A stretch of 64,000 bases of DNA from Lepisosteus oculatus (Eukaryota; Chordata; Actinopteri; Semionotiformes; Lepisosteidae). How positions within the stretch are numbered: position 1 is the stretch's first letter; every line of letters starts with the position of its first letter. The notes below the pieces were generated by a model. It saw only the letters and a program-made list of their open reading frames with translations, was not told where the DNA came from and searched no databases. Positions 23,569 to 33,029 of this stretch are shown piece by piece. The stretch lies in NCBI RefSeq assembly GCF_040954835.1, contig NC_090704.1, positions 16,022,001-16,086,000 of the forward strand, in the 5' to 3' direction. Position numbers and translations under genes: made by a program.

Positions 23569-26500
23569 GGATCTCGTAGGTATTTATAGTGTAGATTAAA
23601 CCGATTCAGGGACGCCAAATATGTAATCATAGTGGCTCTCTGAAGGCACCAGTTCTGTAGGGTTTGGGCATTTACTGAGACAATTATTAATTGTAGCAGT
23701 AAATCACAAAGTTGATTCTTTTGATGGCTTTAGAATCCAACCATGCGACATAACTCAAACAACGCGCACACAGGTACTAATACACGAGGATACATTTATT
23801 AATACATAGAATATGCATGTAAACTTAACAGATCTTATCGAGAGGGTTATCAGAATACAAAAGGTATATATTCAATCAGTTACAAAGTGTTACACATATC
23901 AAGAGGACATACGTTCAGTATATCATTCATTAAGACCGTTTCGTAAAGTGAACTTCGTTACAACTTCTACATTAGATACTCAAACAAGTACATAACTCTT
24001 AGGAATTAAATTGATATCAACTGGTTGGGATAACAATTGAATTCTCGAGCTGTAATGCATTGAAGTTGAATACTCATCCAATTTTTGGGGATTCAGATCT
24101 CCTGCGGGCACAAAGGAACAGTTGCAGGCTGTTGCTGTCCAATCCGCGCTCTCTGGCTCGGTGCCAGGCTGTGCTGTGCGGCTTGCGACGGTGCGCTGCT
24201 GATGCTCACTGTTGGCTTTAACTAGCAAAGTTTGTGCACAGGAGAAAAGATGACTGTGGGTCCCAGTAAGTCAGGAAGAGGACCGGTTCGTTCCTGATGA
24301 AGAGCTAGTTCTGAATAGTAATTCAGCTGTCCACAGTTCCGACCTGTTCACGAGGCCTGCTGCTGGTTACTCTCTGGCAACCTCAACTCTAGACTCTAAG
24401 AACAAAGGAAAGTTCTGGCACTCGGACACACTGGCCGTTCCGTGGTTGTCCGGGCTGAGTCTCAGGATGGTCAGGAGGCCCGCTGCGAGAATGTCCTGCC
24501 CTTGGGAGACTTCTGCTCCTGGGCCGTCCTGCCCTGGAATTCTCCTTTGAATTCCCTTTAGAATTGTTGAATCTGAATCTGAATCTGAAACTTGTTGAAT
24601 CTCTCAGGCTCTCTGTGTTGCCTGTTTTTACCTGGAGGAACTTCAGCTCATTGATTGGCTGAAAGTTCCATGGGCATCAGAGTCCCACGTGGGTTACTCG
24701 GCCCTACCAGTCCCTGATTGGTTGATCAAGGTGAGATATGAGTCACTTACTCCTGACACTTAGTAATGCAGTCCAGATGTCCAACTGGCACTCCCTAGAC
24801 AGATAGGCGCCAATGGATGACCATTGATCATGATAGCCAGGCTTAGCTAAGTGCATCCCCCTTTGGGAGCTGTCCTTATCAAAAGAAAACATCTTGCATG
24901 AATGGTTTCTCTGTGGCTGCACCACAGAGATGAACAGAGAAATGGGGCCTCATTTGGGAAGCTCAGAAACACTTAATTCTGCCTTATTATTAAGCCTCAC
25001 CGCTACAATAGCGTGAGAAAGATGAAAGCATCATGGAGCGAAATTGTGGCTTTACCTGCTTGGCTGAGGGCAGGCCTCCGGGCCACAGGACAAGGAGACC
25101 AGGACCCCCAAAAGAACCAAGCAGGACCCCAACCCACCAATGCAGAATTATGAAGCATGGAGGAGGTGAGAAGGATTCATGGTATGAACTGTGGGTCATC
25201 GCAGAGGTTGAATGGCAGCTAGGGGAGTGTTTGTTTAGGGTTACTGTATGTAAAGAAGGAAGGCTTCTGAAGACCTAGGCGTGTTGCTTATTAAAATAAA
25301 TGCACATGAGCAGCAAGGAGGCAGCCTTGAGTTAGAAGAAATGTCTGCAATAGCTCCGGATTTGCGAGAACATGTAAATTGTAAAGGAAGTCACCAGTAT
25401 TATTAAATTTTTATCTGAATGGATAAAGGTCCAAATTTCCAATTGTACCCCCAAAAGCAGCAATTGAAATTGAAGATTCATTCGCTGTATTTGTACTGTG
25501 AATAGAATGAAGGACAGAGGTAAAATGGCAACGTCTTGGATTTCTATAACCATTTAATTTGATAAGAGTCTCCTGGGCAAATGGAGTGAGTGTGTAATGC
25601 TGAGGCATATAAACCTGTTGATGTGTAACCTCTTGGTATCTGAGGCAGTATAAGAACTAACGGCTTGGAATCTGGAACGGGACTGAAAGCGCTGTTGACC
25701 ACTCAACGAATACATGTGGGCACTGTGGAAAGGAAAACAAAAACTCCAGTTGGGAGAATATAAACCTCTGGGGGGGTCCAACCCAAATGAATACCCCCCT
25801 CCAGGCAGCTAAATGTTTGAGTATGGGTCGGCCCTGTAGTACCGTAACTGAGAACATGCTGAACTGACTAAGAAGCAGGTGTGGCTTGAAAAGTGAAGCA
25901 AGAGTGGAGGTTGGCATCAGCAGTATCGCAAAATGAGAAGAATGAACCCGGGGCCGAACTGGATGCTGGGGATAGCGACACAAGTGAATAAGGGACACAA
26001 GTAGGACCTACCTGTACGAATATCAAGCTTTGGTAGCAGCAGAGAATGAGAGGGATGGATCTGAGGCCAAACTGAACACCGGGCGGGGATCAAGACACAA
26101 CCAGAGGAGGACATGAGACATAAGGGCTGAATTGGAAAGAAACATGAATGAGACAGGGATGCAATACATGGGACAGCTGATGACTGGGCCAGAGGTAGGA
26201 TTCTGGACAGACCCGGAACAGAGGAGATGGCCGCAGTTGCAGCGGAAACAGGAACCGGGGGCTGAATTGAATGTCAGGGACACAAGACACAGGACAACTG
26301 CTGACTGGGCTGGAGGTAGGACGCCTGATAGACCAGGGGCCGAGGAGATGGCTGCAGTAGCAGTGGAAACAGGAACCCGAGGCTGAATTGACTGTCAGGG
26401 GTAGGGAAACGAGATGCAGTTAAATGCGCAGGAGAAAAGTGAGATTAAAAGGACATGGAGGAAGAACAGAGGGGGCTTGAGATTCGTGAGGTGAAATTAG

Positions 26501-29500
26501 ATGTGATAAGGAAAACAAATACAGACCACTGAATGAAGAAACGCAGGGAGATTGAGGAATGGATGGTTGTGGGATTGCAGTGAAAGGTGGCTCATAGGTT
26601 CTGATCTGCTGTGAGCTGGGCAGAAGCGTGTTGAAGAGCCACGGTTATTTATTACTCTTTCCGAAGTTCAAAGCTTTATTTTTTTTTTTTACTTTACGGT
26701 TAAACAGGCTTGTGGGAAGCTGGGGGAAATGCATGTTTGTTGCACTTTTGATGATGTCGTCGGGTGATGCAGAAGTTAACTATGAGCGCAGGATATGTTA
26801 AGTATATCTTTGATATGAAAATGAGTAATATTCCTAGATACATCCTGAACGAAAGCTGTTAAAATGTAGTTTAGTGACGTTGTGCTACTGTCCAGGTGAC
26901 CTGCAGATGTTGAAAAGCTACAAAGAGTCAGATCAATGGCTAGCTGGTACGCATAGAACGAGAAAATCTGCACTTTCTGGCTGAGATCGGAGCAGCAAAC
27001 GAGAATATTGATTGAATGGTGTAGGCAGCGTCGTAGTACTGTCTATGCAAGGACACAAGTTAGACAGCGAGAGTCATGCAAGAGAGAGAGATAGGGATCT
27101 TGTAGGTATTTATAGTGTTTGGGAGAGAAATGGATTATCAGGAGTGATTGCTAATTACTGACAGCTGAGTCTGATTGAACTTGGTTGTTGTCATCCCTCC
27201 CAAACTTTTTTAAACTCCATTTATAAAACTGAAACAAATTTATTAAATTCAAATTCTGTACCAGGGGCGTATATTTTGTACAGTCCACTAATTGTGTGAT
27301 AACCTGCCACAAATATAAATTGATAGGATGTAATAATTTCAATCTACCCATCAGAGTGCAAAGGATGCAGCAGCAGGATTCCATGAGGAGAACCTAGTCT
27401 TGTGCTCTCTGGACCTCTTTATAGCTGGGACTGAGACCACCACCACCTCTCTACTCTGGGCTCTCCTCTACATGATCAAATACCCGGACATACAGAGTGA
27501 GTAAGCACACTGAGCTCCTAAATATATCAAGCCTGTTGCACCTACTGCACACTAGCCCTCAAGCATGTGAAAGTGAATCTGAACCACAAAGCAAGCATTA
27601 ATTAGCACAAACAAAGAATATTATGAAATGAAATAAATGCTTTAGCTGGAATTTGTTTCTTTTTGTAATAGATTAATTGCATTATTCTGTTGAATGAACT
27701 GTATCTTCTTTTTGGAAAGTATCTCAGAACAGGTTTTAGTATTTTTTGGCATTATAAGATGAAAACTCTCTTTCCATACTTTGCCTCATGCGCCTCAGAG
27801 AAGGTCCAGGCTGAGATAGACAGAGTGATTGGAAAGGAACGGCAGCCCTCCATGGCAGACAGAGTGTATCTTCCCTACACTGATGCTGTGATCCATGAAA
27901 CCCAGCGACATGGCAACACTGTTCCCCTGAATGCACCAAGAATGACCAATAAGGATACAACATTAGGGGGTCACTTTCTTCCAAAGGTGAGAGGGAAATA
28001 AAACATCCATTCTGAACATCTTTATGCTTGTTTTTCCATTATTCACAAAACCTAAAATATGAAATGGGTGTTCTGGTAGTGTGTTTCTCTATCTTTGTAA
28101 AGGTAGTTACAATCTGTTTATATATATGCAGTATATTATTTTTGTTCAAAGACAATTTATTGTAATTTTGCTTTGTAAAATTCAAATGTCAATGTATGTT
28201 CTGAAATGTGTATAAATAGTTATGTGCAATTGAATGACAATTTTCTGAAAGAAATACAAAACAAGTGTTATCAGCCCAGATGTTTCTAATTTTGTAGGGC
28301 ACAACAATAATAGCAAACTTGACCTCAGTGCTCTTTGACAAGACTGAGTGGCAGACACCAAACACTTTCAACCCTGGACACTTCCTGGACTCTGAAGGGA
28401 AGTTTGTGAGACGGGAAGCATTCATACCCTTTTCAGCAGGTAATCATTTTTTGATCATTGATAATTATAAGGGGGGCATGCAGATCAATGGTTAGCATTG
28501 CTGCCTCAAAGCACTCAGGCTCTGGGTTCAATTCTGGATCTGGAGTTCTGTCTGCATGGAGTTTGTATGTTCTCACCATGTTTGCATGGGTCTCCTGCAG
28601 GTACTCTGATTTCCCATAGTCCCGGTACCATTACTGGTACTGTAAATTAATTGGCTTCTGGGAAAATTGACCCTGATGCAAGTGTGTGCACGTCTGAGTT
28701 TGTGTTTGTCTCCCATGTGATGGACTGCCACCCCATCTAGCATGTATTCTGTCTTGTTCCTATTACTGCTGAGATAAGTTCCAGATCCCATACAATCCTG
28801 AATTCGAAGAAGTGGCTAGAAAATGAATGGATGATAAATATAAGAAATAATAGAAAATTAGCTTTATTTTCATTACTTACACAATGAATCATATGTAATT
28901 TGCTTAATGAATATTAAGTTTCACAAGATTGAGAGGCATAATTGTCTACATACTGTAGACTACTAATTCTGTTTTTCTCATTTATATAGTCAAAGGTAGC
29001 AGTGGCAAACAGCTTTTTGTCCTTTTTAGAGCAATAGTTACCATGATTCATTATTCCTATGACATTCAATATTTTGCTAGTAAGATACCTAGTATAACCT
29101 ATAGTATGCAACCACAAACATGGTTTGGGGATCACCAAAAAAGGATATCAGCTTTAAGGAAAAACACTTCCTATGCATTACTGCTCTGGATGAACCTCCC
29201 TACCTCAGCTGTTCCTTTTTTTCAGTCAATTGAATCTGAGCATTACTCAGATTACTTACTAGCAAAATATTGGATTATTGTAGAACTAGCTTTTACAGTA
29301 GTATAGTAAAGCTGTCTGTATGGATAAAACAGCTTAATTGTGCGTATTGCTTTTGTAAGGTATGTTGCTACCGACAGCACTCTTGGGAATAGAAGAACTG
29401 AAGCAGTTTAGAAACAAAAATAGTTGTAAGGAATCCAAGTGAGGAAGTAGGAGGATCCTATGCAGACTAGAGAGAGGGAGTAGAGGCAGCATAAATACAC

Positions 29501-30193
29501 ACATCCATATGAGTTTGTGGTCAAGAGCAAACCAAGTCCAAAAAGCCAAAAGAGGTAATTTGAGAGGGTTTTCCAAAAAGGGCAAGGTAGGGGCTCCCTA
29601 GGAGAGCAGAGAGTTCTGAGGGTTTAAATAGAGATGAGAAAAAATGGCACAGCAGTTGATGATGGTTAACAGGTGTGGAGGCGCTTGTTGTGATTAGTCA
29701 GCTCCTGGAACTGGTTAGCTCATTTGTAGGTAGATTTCCGATGACTGGTGGTCATGACAATAGTATTTTTGGGCCTTACAAGGAGCCCTGCCTTGGCTGT
29801 TGCACAGTCCAGCTACAATATATTGCCTAAAGCAGGGTATGCCTTTCAATAAATCTGAATATTAATAACACATTAAGAGATCTGTCAATCCAAAAAGAAC
29901 AATGATAATCCTGTAAGATTAGTTTTATTTCTTACTCTTAAACTTCTCTGTGTGGTTGACAAAAGCCTAGGCATCGCTTGCACAGAACCAGCTTGGACAT
30001 ACTGTATCTTTTTGCAGGAGGGAGGATGTGTCTGGGAGAGCAGCTGGCTAGGATGGAGCTGTTCCTGTTCTTCACTTTCCTTTTACAGAAGTTCACCTTT
30101 ACTTCCACTGATGGCAAACAGCCCAGCATGGAGTATAAGCTTGGAGTCGTGCGGAATCCACTTCCATTCAGCATTTGTGCTGTCTCTCGCTGA
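18111..30193 (+). CDS. CYP2-like: CYP2-family cytochrome P450, nine exons, 495 aa, intact
   Basis: A microsomal haem-thiolate monooxygenase (RH + O2 + NADPH to ROH), expected in the ER membrane with cytochrome P450 reductase as partner. Exons: 18111-18299, 20437-20599, 21925-22074, 22200-22360, 22620-22796, 27355-27496, 27799-27986, 28298-28439, 30018-30193. Lengths of 163, 150, 161, 177, 142, 188 and 142 bases for exons 2-8 are the CYP2 standard, all junctions are GT-AG, phases join, and the sum is 1,488 bases. Visible features: N-terminal anchor (about 13-28), PPGP hinge (37-40), C-helix WKKQR (127-131), I-helix AGTETT (304-309), ExxR as ETQR (361-364), haem signature [10 protein letters not shown] with Cys442. 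By eye it is nearest the fish CYP2J/2N/2P/2AD group; the substrate is unknown. The 12-kb span is due to transposons in introns 1, 2, 5 and 8. Confidence 0.95.
18399..18750 (-). repeat. LTR-like direct repeat, left copy
   Basis: Homologous to 19785-20196 over its length, including TTGTTGACTGAAAACAC and GGGTGCAAAACCAGGGAAAC. The right copy has an extra segment near 20000-20070. The exact LTR ends (perhaps the TGTAACGCGACGGG at about 18508) are uncertain. Confidence 0.6.
19785..20196 (-). repeat. LTR-like direct repeat, right copy
   Basis: Partner of the repeat at 18399-18750 in the same orientation. The many differences between the two copies indicate an old insertion. Confidence 0.6.
20437..20599 (+). 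CDS. CYP2-like: CYP2 exon 2
   Basis: It starts [14 protein letters not shown] after a TCCAAG acceptor. An upstream CAG (20423-20425) would break the frame, so the CAAG at 20433-20436 was chosen; this gives the standard 163-base length. It ends in phase 1 before GTAAGA and contains the conserved ADRP block. Confidence 0.92.
21492..21798. repeat. probable solo LTR in CYP2 intron 2
   Basis: A 307-base unit with inverted ends TGTAGCA...TGCTACA, unlike the flanking AT-rich intron in composition. The word ACAATATCTT occurs on both sides (about 21467 and 21796), overlapping the right end. No internal coding sequence is present. Confidence 0.5.
21925..22074 (+). CDS. CYP2-like: CYP2 exon 3
   Basis: 150 bases after a CCTACAG acceptor, ending before GTAATA. 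It encodes [21 protein letters not shown]127 and R131 are the C-helix residues expected to contact a haem propionate. Confidence 0.95.
22200..22360 (+). CDS. CYP2-like: CYP2 exon 4
   Basis: 161 bases after TTTTAAAG. It encodes [19 protein letters not shown], then LVFGHRFHY, and ends IWAQ before GTAGAA in phase 0. Confidence 0.95.
22620..22796 (+). CDS. CYP2-like: CYP2 exon 5
   Basis: 177 bases between TCCTTAG and GTAAAT. It encodes [20 protein letters not shown] and [19 protein letters not shown], the F-G region and the following helix of CYP2 proteins. Confidence 0.95.
23095..23593 (-). repeat. two tandem repeat units with (GA)n microsatellites
   Basis: Two units (about 23095-23365 and 23366-23593) share ATTGTGGCTTTACC, GGCTGAGGGCAGGCCTCC, a GA-dinucleotide run and GGATCTCGTAGGTATTTATA. 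The long (GA)n run is at about 23252-23320 and a shorter one at about 23530-23566. Read on the minus strand the end CTATAAATACC looks like a promoter TATA box, so these may be LTR pieces. A partial third unit starts at 25018 and its tail is at about 27080-27125. Confidence 0.65.
23622..25007 (-). repeat. LTR copy 2 (family A) in CYP2 intron 5
   Basis: 1,386 bases, same ends as copies 1 and 3 (minus strand TGTAGCGGTGAGG...GATTACA). It is followed on the minus strand by TATTTGGCGTCCCTGA, the primer-binding region, after which homology stops. It is therefore not a clean solo LTR but an LTR plus about 16 bases of leader. It is antisense to the P450 gene. Confidence 0.85.
25018..27200 (-). repeat. 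GC-rich repeat-derived DNA in CYP2 intron 5
   Basis: It begins with the GA-unit head (25018-25110) and ends with the matching tail GGATCTTGTAGGTATTTATA (about 27087), as if one such unit were split by about 1.9 kb of purine-rich DNA. On the minus strand the right end gives a TATA-like CTATAAATACC downstream of a pyrimidine-rich stretch. No protein domain is recognisable. Confidence 0.4.
26172..26400. repeat. two-copy minisatellite, about 122 bp
   Basis: Copies at about 26172-26279 and 26294-26400 share GAGGAGATGGC, GCAG(T)TGCAGCGG-like and GAAACAGGAAC blocks followed by GGCTGAATTGA. More diverged relatives of the same words extend left to about 25940. Confidence 0.6.
27355..27496 (+). CDS. 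CYP2-like: CYP2 exon 6 (I-helix)
   Basis: 142 bases between CCATCAG and GTGAGT. It carries the I-helix [20 protein letters not shown] with the acid-threonine pair (E307, T308) used for oxygen activation. The preceding intron (4,558 bases) holds a full-length antisense LTR. Confidence 0.95.
27799..27986 (+). CDS. CYP2-like: CYP2 exon 7 (K-helix)
   Basis: 188 bases between CGCCTCAG and GTGAGA. It encodes [20 protein letters not shown] and [16 protein letters not shown]361 and R364 form the ExxR pair. H365 and T368 replace residues more usual in relatives (RMGNIVPLN-like), a possible substrate-site change. Confidence 0.95.
28298..28439 (+). CDS. CYP2-like: CYP2 exon 8
   Basis: 142 bases between TTTGTAG and GTAATC. 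It encodes [20 protein letters not shown], the PERF-like loop, and ends FIPFSAG at the start of the haem-binding signature. Confidence 0.95.
28471..28844 (+). mobile_element. tRNA-derived SINE (V-SINE-like) in CYP2 intron 8
   Basis: A near-complete copy: GGTTAGCATTGCTGCCTC, CTGGGTTCAATTCTGG (B box), ATGGAGTTTGTATGTTCTC, TTAATTGGCTTCTGGGAAAA, GTGATGGACTGCCACCCC and the tail AAAATGAATGGATGATAAAT. The flanks ATAATTATAAG and ATAAATATAAG look like a target-site duplication with one mismatch. Confidence 0.85.
30018..30193 (+). CDS. CYP2-like: CYP2 exon 9 (haem-binding), stop at 30191-30193
   Basis: After TTTTTGCAG it completes the signature as [19 protein letters not shown], with Cys442 as haem thiolate ligand. 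It ends FSICAVSR then TGA; the same AVSR C-terminus is retained in the minus-strand pseudogene. Confidence 0.95.
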
Positions 30194-30792
30194 CCATCCT
30201 TTATTTACCTGCAACAGAATGTATACTTTTCCCTAAACTTATTTCATTGGCAGTGTCATGTTACAGTTTTTCCCAACAGCTAAGAAAGCTCAATTTTCCC
30301 CAAACTATAAACACAAAATCAGAAACCCACACTGATCTGTACAAACCTCATACATATCTGACAAAAATCAAACACTCTACTCAAAAACATATCTTTAATC
30401 TAAATCAAACTTTCCCTTCAAATGGCACACAAAAGCCATCAAATACACAGACACCACTGCATATCTCTTACACACTGGTGAGATCTATTCAAAACACTAC
30501 TGTAAAAACCTGTTACTGCAATGAATCAGGAACCATATGCTTTTTTAGAACAACCTCTATACATTTTGAACTTTGCAATATCATGCTACTGTAATCTACA
30601 TAACTTAAGTAAGTGTGCAGGTAAAGTAACACAATATTAAATTTAAAAAAATTCCTGAATGTACAGTACAGTAAACTGAAGTTTGATAAAAAGGAAATGT
30701 AAAAAATACACAATTCAACAGCAAAGTGCAGTAAAAATATTTCCCAAGTATTCAACTATGTAAAACAAGGAAAATAAAACATTTGGTATTGT

Positions 30793-31390
30793 TGTAACAG
30801 ACAAATAAGTTCTGGATCCCGAGATGAAGTTTAAACAGCTGAGTTTTATTGTATGCAAGGAACAATAAGACCGAAGTATTGTAAGAAACACAGGTACAAA
30901 GCTTCCAGTTTATATAGCACTTTTCAGCTGCTTCTGACGTAGTTCATATCCATGGTAATGGGGAGAGGTCACTGTGTTCGGACAGACCCCAGACTTTGAC
31001 CACTATTAATGGTCAGTTTTAGGTTTTCTTCATTGGGGGGGGGGTCTCTAGCTGGCATCTGGAATCCTTATCAGTTATCCCCCTTTCCTGCCATAACTCT
31101 AAGCCTGGAATGTCTTGTGTCACAAGAAGTCCAGTCCTTGTGCAGAAAGGAATCAGTTAACCCCTCCTTCACATCTTATATATATCTTCAGTATAAAGAA
31201 AGCAAAATCACATTTATTCTGCCTCAACATCTGGTCTCTGGGCTGGTCAGACCAGAGAATCTAATCTACATCACAGGCAATGTAAGCCCTGGCCAGGCAG
31301 GGGGGATGTACCCCCTGGTATGCCTTATCCACCCCTGCCAAGACCATTGCCTGGAGAAGGTTTTCCCACTCATATGAATTTCTGTCATTT
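30793..31390 (-). repeat. LTR-like repeat (family C), antisense
   Basis: On the minus strand it has GTGCTATATAAACTGG (TATA box), CATACAATAAAACTC (polyadenylation signal) and ends TTTGTCTGTTACA. The segment TTATGGCAGGAAAGGGG, TAACTGATAAGGATT and following bases recur on the plus strand at about 42778-42840, defining a repeat family. The 5' boundary is approximate. Confidence 0.6.
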
Positions 31391-31959
31391 GTAATTTCCA
31401 CTGCCATGGCGAGAAAAACTCCTATATAGGGTTGAGGAATGGGGAATAGCGTGGAAGAAAAAGATTAGAGCACTGGTATCTCAAACATTTTGGACCAAGT
31501 ACCACCCCTGATCAAACCAAAGCATCCAAGTACCACCTACAAGTCATCTTCTCATAGGAACCACAGAAAATCTCAATGACCAACATGAGCGTGCACACAC
31601 ACTCACACACACATATAATAAAAATAACACTGAGCACTTAGATAATTTGGATTGCACCACCTTGTAGCCATTTTCCGACACTTGCTAACACAAGCAGTGC
31701 TGTCTGAGTCAGGTTCAGCAACAGAGCTAGTATCTGTGGCTGATAGAGTGACTTTTTTAATTACCAATTTTTCAGTGCACACAACAAATTTCAAGGGTCA
31801 TCTCGCACCACAATTTGAGAATAAAAGATTATGTATATTATGTAGAAATACAGTAAATCACTAAAAAACATTACTGTAGTAAAAGTAGGCCATCATATAG
31901 CCTGCACTATATACTGCTGAAATTACCGCCTAAATATTGGATGAAGACTTATTCCAAGC

Positions 31960-32653
31960 GCTGGTCTTTGACTCTTTCTGAATTCCTTTCAAAAGGAACA
32001 TGGTAGGCTTGTTTTGTTCGTATTCTGTTGTGTCAAAGGATGTGCTCAATAGTTGAAATGCTGATTTGGTCAATTCCTTGAAATATACCCTCATCTTCAA
32101 TTATTCTGTTCTGAATTTCTCGCAGACGAATGACATTGTTGGCTATGACCATGTTGACAATTGCAGTTTCTTACTCTTCTGATAACAGCCGTGGTCTGCC
32201 TCCATGAGCTTGTTGTCTCTCAGTTCTGCAAAAATAGAACAAGTGCTGTGATGCTACAGTCATCCATTTTTACAAAACATGAGTACAATTTCCAACTTCA
32301 TGTGATACAGTACAGTAATATAATGTATTTCCTCACTCAGCTCCACACAATATTACAGTACAGTAGAGCAAACAACAGATAAGAGAGCAGAGTACATCAC
32401 TTCAATGTTACAATAGATATCAATAAATTTGTTATCTGAAGGTCCAGATTTTAGATGCTACCGTGAAGAGGCTCAAATTTGGCTGTACTCTTTGCCCAGC
32501 TTCCCTCATTGTCATTCCATGGACAAGGACAACTACAGTAGCAGGGATCTCATCAGATACAAATGTTCTCCTTGCCCTTCCTTTTCCATCTCCACCTCCT
32601 CTAAGTTGTACTCTTCCTCTGACTTGAGCACTTTCTGCATTGTTTGGATCCAT
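31960..32653 (-). pseudogene. Tc1/IS630-like transposase remnant
   Basis: The ORF starting at 32653 (MDPNNAES, then an R/G-rich stretch) contains RRTFVSDEIPATVVVLVHGM and TMREAGQRVQPNLS, the helix-turn-helix region of a transposase group common in fish. After about 200 bases it resumes near 32230 with QQAHGGRPRLLSEE, a TAA (32171-32173), then ETAIVNMVIANNVIRLREIQ and PFERNSERVK. A second stop lies in between. The DDE catalytic half is not found. Confidence 0.7.
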
Positions 32654-33029
32654 TGTTCCAAAGCATATGAACTCACCTGTGGCCCTTTTTATACATCCTG
32701 AGGTTCTTATTGGTGTGTGAACAATTTTGCTTATTGTGCTTCACATCTAAAGAATTATGTGTTAATTTAGTTCAGATTGTGATGACATTGTGATGATTTT
32801 TGAATGCCAGTATTTTCTACAGTAAATGAGCACATGGTGCAACCCGTGCTTTGTGAGAAGATTTGTATGTAGTTTTGCACAAAAGGTTCAACAAATTTGT
32901 GTGAATACAGGTGAATAGTGTTAATACTTTTGGGAACTGAGTCTTTCTTTTGGTAGCTGATGTAATGGTTTGGGACGTTTTGCTCATAGAATGAGTTTTA
33001 GTGTGTAAGTGATTGAGAAAAACTGTAAT

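Larger units (their letters stand above)
30264..33025 (-). mobile_element. decayed Tc1/IS630-like transposon immediately 3' of the P450 gene
   Basis: The termini are inverted (CAGTTTTTCCCAAC on the left; reverse complement of GAGAAAAACTG on the right), and both are bordered by TA (30262-30263 and 33026-33027), the target of this superfamily. Transposase remnants are on the minus strand near the right end. The interior is interrupted by an LTR-like segment at 30793-31390. The left end lies about 70 bases after the P450 stop codon, so the mature P450 3' UTR probably runs into it. Confidence 0.65.

Noticed and set aside
25554..26386. Overlapping minus-strand ORFs in the purine-rich part of intron 5
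   Set aside because: They arise from a low-complexity, internally repeated GC-rich stretch. No domain, no consistent frame across the repeat copies.
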